64,000 nt of DNA from Zygaena filipendulae (GCA_907165275.2 OU015659.1:11202501-11266500); one strand, 5' to 3'. Shown: positions 55,422 through 62,708, numbered from the stretch's first letter. The notes: generated from the letters alone by a model not told the origin. Numbers and translations: made by a program.

Positions 55422-55847
55422 CCATCCATCCATCCATCCTTAAAACATTCTTACAAACTTTCGCGTTTATAATATTAGTAGGACTAGCGGTTTCACCCGC
55501 GTGAGTTTCGCAACTTCCGAAGGAACTATTTTTTTTTCTAAAACAAAAGCAGCATAAATTTCTCCTTTTTTTGAGATTTTGAGATTTTTGACCCCCCCCG
55601 CCCTGCCCCATGTAACGCGCCGTAACGTTTTCATTTTCTTCTTGTCTAAACACCCCATTTTCGTTTTAACATGGACCAATTAAACTAGTTTAATGGTCCA
55701 TGGTTTTAATTATTTTATCTTACCTGGCGATAGCAGGCACGTCGTATCCTCCCTTGATGTTGTCGGGACCAACCGGGACGGCGGCTGTGAGAAGCAGACG
55801 CGGTTTTTTCACCTCCTGGGCCTCGGCTTCGAACGCTTCCCTCAGTT
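37361..55847 (-). CDS. Cht7: group III chitinase, two GH18 domains plus CBM14 (5' end outside window)
   Basis: Fourteen exons, all with GT-AG borders and compatible phases: 55847-55724, 52379-52198, 50869-50742, 49732-49608, 46182-46069, 45483-45281, 40106-39889, 39639-39485, 39214-39043, 38962-38846, 38754-38619, 38337-38165, 38083-37879, 37575-37361. They encode about 754 residues. Domain 1 is represented from just after motif [11 protein letters not shown] (III) and [12 protein letters not shown] (IV). A charged linker follows, then a complete domain 2: LLAIGGW (I), [11 protein letters not shown] with the catalytic Glu (II), NVMTYDFHG (III), [12 protein letters not shown] (IV). Last comes a six-cysteine CBM14. 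Two GH18 domains without a CBM between them and one C-terminal CBM14 is the known layout of insect Cht7, which also has an N-terminal membrane segment, here out of view. It hydrolyses or organises cuticular chitin. Cht10 is the main alternative but has more domains. Confidence 0.88.
37879..38083 (-). CDS. Cht7: Cht7 exon m (GH18 domain 2, motif IV)
   Basis: CTTCAG acceptor, C|GTAAGT donor. Encodes [20 protein letters not shown] and the tail leading to the CBM. Confidence 0.93.
38165..38337 (-). CDS. Cht7: Cht7 exon l (GH18 domain 2)
   Basis: TTCTCAG acceptor, AAG|GTATAG donor (a weak donor). Encodes [18 protein letters not shown] and [16 protein letters not shown]. Confidence 0.93.
38619..38754 (-). 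CDS. Cht7: Cht7 exon k (GH18 domain 2)
   Basis: TAATAG acceptor, G|GTACGT donor. Encodes [20 protein letters not shown] and [10 protein letters not shown]. Confidence 0.93.
38846..38962 (-). CDS. Cht7: Cht7 exon j (GH18 domain 2, motif III)
   Basis: TTGCAG acceptor, GTG|GTAAGT donor. Encodes [20 protein letters not shown]. Confidence 0.93.
39043..39214 (-). CDS. Cht7: Cht7 exon i (GH18 domain 2)
   Basis: TCCTAG acceptor, TTG|GTGAAT donor. Encodes [20 protein letters not shown] through [20 protein letters not shown]. Confidence 0.93.
39485..39639 (-). CDS. Cht7: Cht7 exon h (GH18 domain 2, motifs I and II)
   Basis: CTTACAG acceptor, AG|GTAAGT donor. Encodes [18 protein letters not shown] and the catalytic [11 protein letters not shown], with the proton-donor Glu intact. 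Confidence 0.95.
39889..40106 (-). CDS. Cht7: Cht7 exon g (start of GH18 domain 2)
   Basis: TCTACAG acceptor, AAG|GTATTT donor. Encodes [17 protein letters not shown], the first beta strand, and [12 protein letters not shown]. Confidence 0.92.
40107..41035. other. intron f-g of Cht7, 3' part
   Basis: AT-rich intron sequence without a recognised repeat or exon. Confidence 0.5.
41036..41250 (+). mobile_element. Helitron-like element with (GGAT)n
   Basis: A|TCCTATTAATATTATAAACG start. A (GGAT)n tract at 41073-41093 occupies the place of the GTGGATGTTTG word of other copies. The end is CCAG in place of CTAG. Confidence 0.7.
42287..42523. mobile_element. MITE family B, copy 2
   Basis: 237 bp, TGGACGCAGATAAGCAATA ... 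TATTGCTTATCTATGTCCA. Flanked by CT on both sides (42285-42286, 42524-42525), supporting a 2 bp target duplication. Confidence 0.8.
43085..43260 (-). pseudogene. LINE reverse transcriptase fragment
   Basis: The minus-strand frame contains [17 protein letters not shown] (around 43120-43175), the RT block typical of non-LTR retrotransposons (GVPQGSxLGPLLF), with a Phe for the usual Leu or Val and Thr for Pro. It runs into TGA at 43085-43087 after about 13 more residues, before the FADD box. Inside the Cht7 f-g intron. Confidence 0.6.
43261..44439. other. intron f-g of Cht7, AT-rich, nothing recognised
   Basis: Runs of ATA-type words near 44000. No repeat shared with other parts was noticed. Confidence 0.4.
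44440..44640 (+). mobile_element. Helitron-like element, diverged
   Basis: TTTGTTTGTTCGCTTTCACG and the TTTTAGAGGTACAAAAAAGG middle; 3' terminus lost. Confidence 0.5.
44848..44880. repeat. (TTTA)n microsatellite
   Basis: Uninterrupted ATTT units over about 33 bases. Confidence 0.85.
45064..45256 (-). mobile_element. Helitron-like element next to a splice donor
   Basis: CTAGTCGATCTTGCGG at 45064, CACCCGCGTTAATTTTGG. Its 5' end lies about 24 bp from the exon f donor (45281/45280). Confidence 0.6.
45281..45483 (-). CDS. Cht7: Cht7 exon f (inter-domain linker)
   Basis: TTTTAG acceptor, A|GTGAGT donor. 67 codons, charged and low in aromatics ([37 protein letters not shown]). It joins the two GH18 domains in phase, which is the evidence that this is one gene and not two. 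Confidence 0.85.
45620..45950 (+). repeat. LTR-retroelement-like remnant
   Basis: GC-rich island in an intron. AGTGGTGACCCCTACGTGAT near 45903 resembles the leader/primer-site region of lepidopteran LTR elements, and GTGGCGACCCCTACGCC is a partial echo upstream. No matching partner LTR is in the window, so this is a weak call. Confidence 0.3.
46069..46182 (-). CDS. Cht7: Cht7 exon e (GH18 domain 1, motif IV)
   Basis: CCTCAG acceptor, GAG|GTTTGT donor. Encodes [20 protein letters not shown] and KYPLISAM. Confidence 0.9.
46494..46680 (-). mobile_element. Helitron-like element
   Basis: CTAGCTGTGCCCCGCAG, TTTCACCCGCGAATTTTAG, and reverse (CTGT)n at its 5' side. Confidence 0.65.
46862..47045 (+). 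mobile_element. Helitron-like element, strongly diverged
   Basis: AGCTAATCTCTGGAACTACTG and ATTAATGCGGAACAAAACCG remain; CTAG is lost. Confidence 0.4.
47343..47505 (-). mobile_element. Helitron-like element, 3'-truncated
   Basis: TGTCCTTTTTTGTACCGC, AAAATCGGTTGAGCCGTTAA, TTTCGCATTTATAACAATAG. Confidence 0.6.
47555..47700 (-). mobile_element. tRNA-derived SINE fragment
   Basis: TTTTCCTTCACCTCAAGCTC, ATTGTTGGGATATAAACCTA and TGCAGCATTTATAAG match the head and upper body of 49786-49997. Confidence 0.5.
47709..47928 (-). mobile_element. Helitron-like element
   Basis: CTAGCTGTTTCCACACAG 3' side with hairpin decayed; TTTATAATATTAGTATAGA 5' side. Confidence 0.6.
48241..48456 (+). mobile_element. 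Helitron-like element with repeated GGATGTTT
   Basis: ACTACTAATATTAAAAATGT start, three to four TTTGGAT(G/A)TT units at 48268-48305, CCGCGGGTGAAACCGTGGGG, CTAG at 48453-48456. Confidence 0.75.
48860..49050 (+). repeat. dispersed repeat, copy B
   Basis: ACTGCTCCAACGATTTTCAT and TACTTAACAACAGATGGCGC, then CTACGAGCGAAGCTCGG. Relative of 3985-4145. Confidence 0.5.
49153..49492 (-). mobile_element. CRE-bearing MITE family, copy 5
   Basis: GGGCAT left end (then diverged), CTCCGTCTTGTA, both TGACGTCA sites, and TTGTCAACATCCCTAAT at the right. Confidence 0.65.
49499..49580 (+). mobile_element. Helitron-like 3' fragment
   Basis: GGCCATAGGGTACTTTTTAT to ACAGCTAG. Abuts the preceding MITE and ends 28 bp before exon d. 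Confidence 0.6.
49608..49732 (-). CDS. Cht7: Cht7 exon d (GH18 domain 1)
   Basis: CACACAG acceptor, AG|GTGAGT donor. Encodes [20 protein letters not shown] and [18 protein letters not shown] Helitron-like CTAG end lies only 28 bp past the donor. Confidence 0.9.
49786..49997 (-). mobile_element. tRNA-derived SINE, most complete copy
   Basis: Minus strand: GATGATAGCTCAGTGGTTGG contains an RNA polymerase III A box and GGTTCAAACCC an exact B box, spaced as in a tRNA. Then the SINE body (GAGCTGTCGGTGAAGGAAAA, CATGGGCGGCGGTAATCACT, TTACCCGTTTGCCC) and an A-rich tail. Lies in the Cht7 c-d intron in sense with the gene. Confidence 0.75.
50074..50277 (+). mobile_element. Helitron-like element
   Basis: TCTATACTAATATTATAAAG start; GCGCGGGTAAAACCGCGGG hairpin; CTAG mutated to CGAG. 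Confidence 0.6.
50285..50445 (+). repeat. diverged relative of the 437 bp repeat
   Basis: AACTGTGTTAAAAACAG, ACACGTACGGGACTGTCATT and AATGACAGACATCCCGCATT follow the right part of 26038-26474, with the same foldback layout. Confidence 0.55.
50640..50677 (+). mobile_element. Helitron-like 3' tip
   Basis: CTAACGCGGGTGAAACCGTG and CATCTAG. Confidence 0.5.
50742..50869 (-). CDS. Cht7: Cht7 exon c (GH18 domain 1)
   Basis: TTCCAG acceptor, GAG|GTAATT donor. Encodes [18 protein letters not shown] through SGFLAYYE. Confidence 0.9.
51376..51705 (+). mobile_element. CRE-bearing MITE family, complete copy 6
   Basis: 330 bp. AATAGGGATGTGGACTA at the left, TAGTCAACATGCCCATT at the right (inverted, a few mismatches). 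One TGACGTCA is intact; the other has decayed to TGACGTCC. Confidence 0.75.
51844..52158 (+). mobile_element. Helitron-like element split by a retroposon
   Basis: TCTATACTAATATTATAAAT start, AACTCCGAAATTT at the break, continuing after the insertion as ACACTGATGAAACTG and ending CTAG at 52155-52158. Confidence 0.7.
51964..52122 (-). mobile_element. 159 bp (CTTT)n-tailed retroposon with 7 bp target duplication
   Basis: Flanked by GAAATTT (51957-51963 and 52123-52129). Removing it plus one copy restores the Helitron-like sequence exactly. Minus strand: GGGGACCAATAAACTCC then a CTTT-rich end, the same 3' end as 8940-9105. Confidence 0.75.
52198..52379 (-). CDS. Cht7: Cht7 exon b (GH18 domain 1, motif III)
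   Basis: CAACAG acceptor, G|GTATGT donor. Encodes [19 protein letters not shown] and continues to GAPKEKLVI. Spans what are two exons (38962-38846 and part of 38754-38619) in domain 2. Confidence 0.9.
52556..52759 (+). mobile_element. Helitron-like element, full length
   Basis: A|TCCTACTAATATTAT start, CAGCTAG end. On either side are two copies of a flanking segment: AGGTAAATAATAAGCAAA at 52418 and 52760, and ATTCCGGAATAAACCCCT near 52525 and again near 52820. Confidence 0.75.
52847..52869. repeat. (AT)n microsatellite
   Basis: Uninterrupted AT dinucleotides. Confidence 0.85.
53366..53715 (-). mobile_element. MITE family D, copy 2
   Basis: Reverse orientation to 34108-34448. TACAACGTG at the left; TTAATTCATTAACACG and TTGTA at the right. 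Shared core TTTTACTAGCCCATGTC and GTTGAATAACCTTTAAAGTA. Confidence 0.7.
54046..54320 (-). mobile_element. CRE-bearing MITE family, copy 7
   Basis: TTGGACACGTATTTTTTC, AATAACGGCGATACACTGAG, sites TGACGCCA (mutated) and TGACGTCA, CTGACGGACTAATTAGAA, with outer end ACCCTGGAGAATAC shared with copy 1. Confidence 0.65.
54500..54710 (+). mobile_element. CRE-bearing MITE family, partial copy 8
   Basis: Two TGACGTCA sites (ACGTGACGTCACGCC, TGTGACGTCACGCG), ATCTCCGTTATTTTTTGATT and CGTGTCCAATATT; the right end is rearranged. Confidence 0.6.
55154..55483 (-). mobile_element. Helitron-like element with (CCAT)n
   Basis: CTAGTTGTGCCCCGCGG at 55154; the 5' end ACTAATATTATAAACGCG lies at about 55462-55480 (minus strand). 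Expanded by a tetranucleotide array and about 80 bp of extra sequence. Confidence 0.75.
55391..55439. repeat. (CCAT)n microsatellite
   Basis: About twelve CCAT units with one CCGT variant, inside the Helitron-like element. Confidence 0.9.
55484..55530 (-). mobile_element. Helitron-like 3' fragment abutting the previous copy
   Basis: CTAGCGGTTTCACCCGCGTG starts at 55484, so its terminal CTAG touches the 5' TCC of the element at 55154-55483. Confidence 0.65.
55724..55847 (-). CDS. Cht7: Cht7 exon a (GH18 domain 1)
   Basis: TTTTACAG acceptor, CAG|GTAAGA donor. Encodes [10 protein letters not shown] ... [20 protein letters not shown], the strand after the catalytic motif. Enters with two bases of a split codon, so an upstream exon (motifs I/II) must exist beyond 64,000 or be unrecognised. 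Confidence 0.88.
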
Positions 55848-56031
55848 CTGTAAAAGAAGATAAAGAATACGAATAAAAGACGTTCTGTAAAAAAAGTCGA
55901 AATTAAGCTACAAAAAAAACAAAAAACACAAACTGTATTTCTTTTGTACATTTGTTTTAATTGAATAAAAGTATTAGATATTATTAATTATTATTATGTA
56001 GGTACTCTCTTTTTATAATCTCGGAATAATA

Positions 56032-56190
56032 TCCTACTAATATTATAAATGTGAAAGTGTGGATGTTTGTTACTCAATCACGCAAAAACGGCTGAACGGA
56101 TTTGGATGAAATTTGGCATGCACGTTGATAAGGACATGGGTACTTTTTATCCCGGAATTCCCACGGGATCTCCGAAATTATCGCGGATGG
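56032..56190 (+). mobile_element. Helitron-like element, 3'-truncated
   Basis: A|TCCTACTAATATTAT start, AACGGCTGAACGGATTTGG, CACGGGATCTCCGAAATTAT; no CTAG. Confidence 0.65.
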
Positions 56191-56440
56191 AAAACATATT
56201 TTTGCCAATAATTATTATTAAAGAATAGCTTGTTATTTTAGCGTTCTTGCCAAAATTTCAGTACAAAAAGTAGGTACCCCATATTTTTTTTGTACCCCTG
56301 ACAATAAAGGACGTCCTGTAAAAAACGATGAAACAAAAAAAAAAATTGTACGTAAACCATTAATTGTAATGTTTTGTAAAATATCCAAACTTAAACAATT
56401 ATTTATATGATTAAAACCATATTTTCGTAAATAATAAAGA

Positions 56441-56560
56441 CTAGCTGTTCCACGCAGTTTCACTCGCGTTAGTTTCATAGTTCCCGCGGGAATCCCGAGT
56501 TAAGTAAAGTAAGTACCATATGTCCTGTTTTGTGCCACTGATAACGTCTATGTAATATTT
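56441..56560 (-). mobile_element. Helitron-like element, partial
   Basis: CTAGCTGTTCCACGCAG, TTTCACTCGCGTTAGTTTC, GTGCCACTGATAACG. Confidence 0.6.
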
Positions 56561-57642
56561 AATAATTAAATTGCATTAAATCAAAATATTACATTAAAAA
56601 AGATAATAAAAAAAATAATAATCAAAATATGATGATCGACAATAGATAAGGCGTGATATCGTATAACAAACAAACAAATCAACTCAAATTCGCATATAGA
56701 ATATTTGTTAGAAGTTACTAAGGACTATTACATGTATGTTCTTCATTAGTAAGTAGATGAGAGAATTCGGAGTGAGCTAAATTTCAATCACCGTAATGAT
56801 GTTCCGTTAGGATCGCACAGCTTCGAATTGTATACTGCAGTTCGCGTTTGAAACGTGCACATTTATTTTGTGCGATTGTGTTTCGAGCTTGGTTTCGAGC
56901 GAGCGGTCTGCCGAAGCAATTATATAGTTCGTTAGTTTAGCTTCGTCTAAACCAGAATGGAATTGCAACATCGGTAGGTAACTATCGGCGCTTGTTCCTA
57001 TTCGGACGGTTTCTACACACCGCGGTTTGTATTCGACATGCGCAAACGCTCTTATATTCCCCATATTATGATCACATTACAATTAAAAACCATACGTGTG
57101 CGGTGCACACGGGCGCCGACTTCAGCGACAAACCGAATTCGGCTGAGAATCGGACGAACCAGCGTTCGTACCGGTGCCCCCCTACGCTCGAGGCGCTTTG
57201 CAGTTTGCATGTCGCGATGTCGTCTTCCTTACTACCTAAACTCTCCCTCCCCTGTGAGGTACGGTAATAAAATTAACGTATCTGATAAGGTTGGTGGTTT
57301 CAATCCTTTTCATACCACCTGCTCGATAATGTCCAATTACATACCACGCAATCTCAACGTAAAGCAAGGCATTACATCCCAACCCAAGAGAGGGAGGTAA
57401 TGTTGTATGAAACTCCCAAGGGAGTAAAGTGATTTGAGTTTGGAACGTTATTTGTAGCTCAGAGTAAATATACTGTTTGTAGGAAAACTCATAGCGTTTT
57501 GTTTTCTTTTTATGTGATCGGCCAGTTCTATTTTCGAATAAACCGTCTGCCCGTGTACACAGGGTTTATGTCTCGCAGTAGATATGAAAAGTAGAGTATG
57601 CACCTCGAGGATAAAGCCTGTCTTCGTCACGGGCAGCTTAAA

Positions 57643-57756
57643 CCCCTCGCTTCACTCAGGACTCTACATAACTCCCTCGCTTCGCTCGGGAGTTATATTT
57701 TAAATACCCTCGTTACGCTCGGGGATTAACTCTAGAGTCCATCGTTACGCTCAGGG
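57643..57756. repeat. array of four spaced near-palindromes
   Basis: Units CCCTCGCTTCACTCAGG (57644), CCCTCGCTTCGCTCGGG (57674), CCCTCGTTACGCTCGGG (57707) and CCATCGTTACGCTCAGG (57739), about 30-33 bp apart with unrelated AT-rich spacers. The second is the centre of a longer perfect inverted repeat, ATAACTCCC ... GGGAGTTAT. Confidence 0.75.
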
Positions 57757-58250
57757 TTCAATATGCCGCCGGTGACGTAATACAGTGCTTTACTCCCTCG
57801 GTGCATAATCTACTATTTTTTTGGTGTCGCAGGCATTTTATTACATCCGTGATATGGGGGAGGGCACCGGGGTTCAGATCGCACACGGGCGCGTCGGTGG
57901 CTAGGACCGGCGCTGCCGGTGTCCTCGTGCAAGAAGTGAAATTAAAAAAGTTATCTGCATTGCAGTCAAACTATTTGATTGATTATAGAAATGATTATAG
58001 CACCATCTAACGACGGGTGGTAAGACGAAGCATAACCGTTGTTGTAAAAACAGGTACCGCTTTTCAAGCTCCTTTTTTGTGGTACCTACCTACAGGTCAC
58101 TATACTTCTTCTTAGGTGAGTACGTTATATCATAACTCCCCTTTCTTGTGACGGACGTACTGATAGTAGAAAAACGGGCGGATCCTATGGGTTCGGTTTT
58201 TATCATTTATTTAGAACCCTAAAAGGGGTGAATGAAATGATTTTAATATA

Positions 58251-58844
58251 AAGGGTCTTTCAATAAGGACGGGTCGATTTTGACATGAAATAAAAAAGGC
58301 CGTGTGTGAGATTTTAACGATTTTTTTTTTTATTTGAAAGAGCTATATATGCCATTATGTGTGGAAAATCACATCGTTTAAATGTCCGCCGCGGCTTCTC
58401 ACGGTGGCACGAATTCGAGTTGTCCAATGTTCAACAACTCTGCCGCATAGTTCGGGTTGAATTTCAGCGATAGCCTGAGCTATGTTGACTTTAAGGGCAT
58501 CGGTCGATTGTGGCTTATTGGTATAGACCTGCGACTTAAGAAAACCCCACAAAAAAAAGTCTAAAGGTGATAAGTCGAATTTGGCCACCAAACGTTGGAG
58601 AGTCGACTTTGAAGGACCACCTCGTCTGCCGTAAAATGGGCGCAATGCACGTAACGTTTGCACTAACGAACACTCATTTTGGTAATACATTTTTAACATT
58701 TGGACGTGTTGCTCAACCGTGTAACTTGCCATGGTGATTTGGCATTACTAACTGAATAAAAAAATATAGGTTAGAAAGACGACGTTAAAACAACATGGCC
58801 GCCACAGGCTGCCAACATCGACCCGTCCCTATTGAAAGACCCTT
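58251..58844 (-). mobile_element. internally deleted mariner/Tc1-type transposon
   Basis: 594 bp with terminal inverted repeats of about 31 bp and two mismatches (AAGGGTCTTTCAATA, GGACGGGTCGAT). TA is on both sides (58249-58250, 58845-58846), the target duplication of the IS630-Tc1-mariner superfamily. Confidence 0.88.
58355..58732 (-). CDS. transposase derivative: N-terminal HTH joined to the C-terminal end
   Basis: 125 codons from ATG at 58732. Residues 1 to about 52 (ASYTVEQHVQMLKMYYQ, LRPFYGRRGGPSKSTLQRLV) are the helix-turn-helix head of a mariner-type transposase. Residues about 53-125 (LSPLDFFLWGFLKSQVY, IRATVRSRGGHLNDVIFHT) are its extreme C-terminus. The whole catalytic region, including the first two acidic residues, is absent, yet the junction is in frame and there is no stop. 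It cannot catalyse transposition. If translated it could still bind the terminal repeats. Known full-length relatives are about 340-350 residues. Lies in the first Cht7 intron. Confidence 0.75.
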   Translation of the reverse strand: MASYTVEQHVQMLKMYYQNECSLVQTLRALRPFYGRRGGPSKSTLQRLVAKFDLSPLDFFLWGFLKSQVYTNKPQSTDALKVNIAQAIAEIQPELCGRVVEHWTTRIRATVRSRGGHLNDVIFHT

Positions 58845-58849
58845 TAGGT

Positions 58850-59472
58850 AGGTACATAAAAAATGGTATATCAACAAAAAACAATTCGGATTAGACCTTT
58901 TGCGCTAAATGTGGTTCAAAGGTATTTTCGAAAGGCAGAGGCAGATTCAAAGCCGTTCTAAATAATAATTATTATAACAAGGACAAAACTGTAGGTAACA
59001 TAGACAAAATAGAATACCACGAACTCCTTTTACGCTAGCTATTTGAAACTGAATCGATACATTCCAGAGGTTTTGTTTCGTCTATACTTGGTTATAGCGC
59101 TATTAATCTGTCAATTTAATTGCTAAATGGTCGAATTCGGATTTTATTCGTATAATATCGATAGTTTCCCACGCCTAAAATTGGGTAAGCTATTTTTAAA
59201 TACGTTTTTTATAGTGTGCATTAGTTATTAACTGTCAATTTGATATTTAAATCGATACCAGGACGACACTTATTTACTATGTTGTTATTTTACTATAGGA
59301 AAAATCGATTACAAGTATCTAAATTAAAATGGCGTCAAGGAAGAAGGAACTTACAGAGTGAGATCATACGAGTAATTTTATTGTTTATTTATTCAATTTT
59401 GATTCACGATCGAGCTTTAGGTACCTTACTCAACAGTAAAAATATAAATAAATAAATAAATAAAAAGGGTAC
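58850..59472. other. Cht7 5' intron, nothing recognised
   Basis: AT-rich; no exon matching the missing GH18 motifs was found on the minus strand. Confidence 0.4.
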
Positions 59473-59640
59473 TTAATATTATAAGTGGGAAAGTAACTCT
59501 GTCAGTCTGTTTGTCTGTCTGTTACCTGTGCACGCTTTAACTATACTCAGCTGATCAACATGAAATTTTGCATACATGTTATCAGGGGTACAGAAAACTA
59601 TAGAAAAGGTACCTACATTTTATACTGGCATTTCCGACAA
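59473..59640 (+). mobile_element. Helitron-like element, 3'-truncated
   Basis: TTAATATTATAAGTGGGAAA, (CTGT)n, ATCAACATGAAATTTTGCAT, ATCAGGGGTACAGAAAAC. Confidence 0.6.
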
Positions 59641-61070
59641 AATTGTCTTATAAAAAGTTTCAGACAATACAACGTAGGTACACAGTTCGTAGGTATTCGC
59701 TGACTTTCTGACCGATTGTCTATTGAAAAGAAAGACTGACAGCAGAGACCTAACAACAAAAGTCTTTACAAAATATAAGTCGCTCTTCAAAAGTCTTCAC
59801 AATCATTTGGAGTATCAGGTAGTATTTTATGTAATGTTCCAACAGAAAAAAGCTATTCCACTTAAGCAATGCCTTTTTATGAAACATCCTGCATTATTTT
59901 ACGTAACCATGATTCGCTATGACCAAATTATACTTAGGTTACGTTACACGCCAATTCCAAAAGCTTTATATGACAAAAACAAAGATTTACAGAAATTATA
60001 TTTATTCATTTATTTTAACAATCAATGCATACAAGGTCCAAGGACAATATGAAAAAGAAAGAAAGTAGGTATAAAAGTAATCATGTAATCATTATAATAG
60101 TATTCTGAATACATAAGCCCCATTATCTATGTTTATTTTATGGGATGAAACTTATGACGTGATGCCTTGGCTCATGGAAGTGGTAGGATGTTTTTAAAAT
60201 CTAAATGCAAACAATTTTTCGGGCATTGGCGTTAATGTTTTTCTTTCTTTTCTTTAATCTTGTTACGATAAATACAGCGACCTGATCTAATACCTAAAGC
60301 TAAAAGAGAGCTAAATACCTAACTAGTAACTATACATACATACTAAACGATAAATATAATATTGTATTAAGTACAGCTTTACAATACCTACTCGTAGGTA
60401 GCTAAAAATCGAACAGCTTATTTTCATGGATTTTAAACTCCTAATCTTCAACATGAAGCCGTCTGTGGAATTTCTACTATTCCTGTTTTCTTTTTCCTGG
60501 TCTGCCCTTCCTGACCGACGCTTCTGCAGTTCCAGGCACTTCCCCAAATTGCGAAGGCCACTGACTATGAATATAATTATTTTACCTACTAAAACTTACT
60601 TTTCTCTACTGATTAAACTTTTTACTTTACGAACCAAGTTTTACTCACAAGTCACGACCCGTTTCAATGGCGACGTGGATCCTTATCTTTGGCCTCTGGC
60701 GCGCGTAAACAATTATAGTGGCACATTAAGATCATAGTGAATCAAGACCATGAAACATGCCAGTAAAAGGGATAAGTGGGATAACGGATAAGTGAAAAGA
60801 GGTAGGCAGAGTTGGGTGTATAACTATATATACCTACCTAAGTTGAAGAAAAACGTGCTGTGTTAGCATAAACACATTTCCACCATTTCGACATTACTGT
60901 GGGGCCACAATGAGTTTGCGTTTAGTTGGATGACGACGCGTTATTGCTTTTGTAAAGGCAAATTGGTTCCGGCTCCTCTAAAACAATAGACCACCCCATT
61001 ATGAACTTTGCAAACACAAATTTTGCAGTGATATGCATGAATAATTATAACTTGGAAATACATTCATAGT
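59641..61070. other. Cht7 5' intron, nothing recognised
   Basis: Plus-strand frames at 59723-60052 and 60426-60737 are AT-driven and show no domain. The minus strand has no chitinase-like segment. Confidence 0.4.
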
Positions 61071-61077
61071 ACATGTT

Positions 61078-61213
61078 GTCCGTCTTGTAGATTAGTAGTG
61101 CGTAGATTATAGCACGTTGTGACGTTACGCGATATGTATCTCCGCTATATTTTGATTATGTAAAATATGAAAAATTACGTGTCCAATATTTTTTAATAAT
61201 CTACAAGACGGAC
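61078..61213. mobile_element. mini-derivative of the CRE-bearing MITE
   Basis: GTCCGTCTTGTAGATTA at the left is exactly inverted at the right (TAATCTACAAGACGGAC); 136 bp. Both ends are the same arm of the parent family, so it is an internally rearranged copy. Its CRE has become TGACGTTA. Confidence 0.6.
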
Positions 61214-61692
61214 TAAATACAATTTCGAGTTTCGTACCCCTAAAACAAGCCTATTATTATTTATCAGCAAATATTAAGACTGCGATTTTTCAAAAGTATA
61301 TTTTGGAATTCGCTCTCTCTATTCCATGTACGTGCTAAATTTCAGATTCAAATTCATATTTTGATTCATAATATTCATTAAGTACAGGTAAAACTTCATA
61401 CAAATTTCTTGACCCGTTTCGTAAAAGCGTCACGTTTTCAATCCCTAAAGTTTGATTTTTTGGAGGTAACTTTTGCTTTAAAACGTTAAAGAGACTTATA
61501 GGAGGTCCGCGGACTGTCAGCATTGCTATTCAAGAGAAATAAGGAGTCTATGAATAAAACGCGCTGACACGACGACGCGCAAAAATAAAAACGCCACCAA
61601 CAACTACCAACCTCGTCGAAAACATAACTCTTCAGCAGTCAGATAAAATGCGAACGTTGAAATATTCTTTTGCATCATATTAACAAGTGAAA

Positions 61693-61865
61693 TCCTTACT
61701 ATTATAAACGTGAAAGTGAGTTTGTAACGCTTTCACGGCTAAACGGCTCAACCGATCACCACGAAATTTTGCATACACGTTATCAGGGGTACAGAGAAGG
61801 ACACAGGCTACCTTTTATCCTGGAAATCCCACGGGAACTCCAAAATTAACGCGGAAGAAACTACA
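61693..61865 (+). mobile_element. Helitron-like element, 3'-truncated
   Basis: TCCTTACTATTATAAACGTG start, ATCAGGGGTACAGAGAAGGA, CACGGGAACTCCAAAATTAA; no CTAG. Confidence 0.65.
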
Positions 61866-62708
61866 TTAAATTTTGCATACTAATACCTACACGTTATCAA
61901 GGGTAGGTATCTACAGAGATATATATATATTACTACATATTTACTACCTATTGTGATTTCCACTTTTCTCTGAAATCTCTAAATCGATTTTCAGATGGCT
62001 TATGTTTGGACGCAGAAGATAAATAATATCATGTCAGGCCGAACTCGCTATTCTGAAACGAAATTACCAACCATACCATTTTAGTTCCCTTTTGGTCCTG
62101 ACTCCTAATGGTTGTATGGAGTCTGAACTTACAAACTTTACCCCTTTATAATGTACAATACTAGTGTAGATTTGGTATTCAACTTTAATGTCCAAAAATG
62201 CACGCTTTTATAGTCAATAGTCAAATCATTTATTCAAATTAGGCCCATAATGTGGCTCTTTTTGACGTCAATAAAATTACAGTTTACAGTAGACAGCACC
62301 CATAAAATGTCCACCCTTCACAGCTTCCTAGTGCTATGGCTGAAGAGAAGAAGCTGCGCAACAAACTCTATAGCAGCACGCTGTCAGTTTAAAGCAATTA
62401 TTAAAAATTTATTGATTTAGTTTCGGGAAAAAGTCCACTATAATATATCATCTAAATTCCAATGGTCATACCTTCCAACGAGGAGTCCGAAATACCGGAT
62501 TCTAAACTGGTCTGAGTGGAACGCTATTCGCTGCGCTATAGCCGAGTGCCAATACTGCAAGTTTACGGGATACCCAATGCAGCAGTTATATTCAAATTAG
62601 ATTACCGTTCGGACAGTATAGAAAGTCTCACAGATCATCTGTGAAATTTCGAATGAGGAGAGCGGATTGGAAAAAGTTTTGTCCGAATCACTTTCAGAAA
62701 TATACCTA

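Noticed and set aside
55154..55660. Minus-strand frames with [12 protein letters not shown] repeats
   Set aside because: They are translations of a (CCAT)n microsatellite inside a Helitron-like element, not a protein.
57643..57756. CRISPR-like array
   Set aside because: Four degenerate short units in an animal genome, with no cas genes; described instead as spaced near-palindromes.
61335..61523. 62-codon minus-strand frame as a missing chitinase exon
   Set aside because: The sequence (MLTVRGPPISLFN...) has no GH18 motif or matching splice phase.
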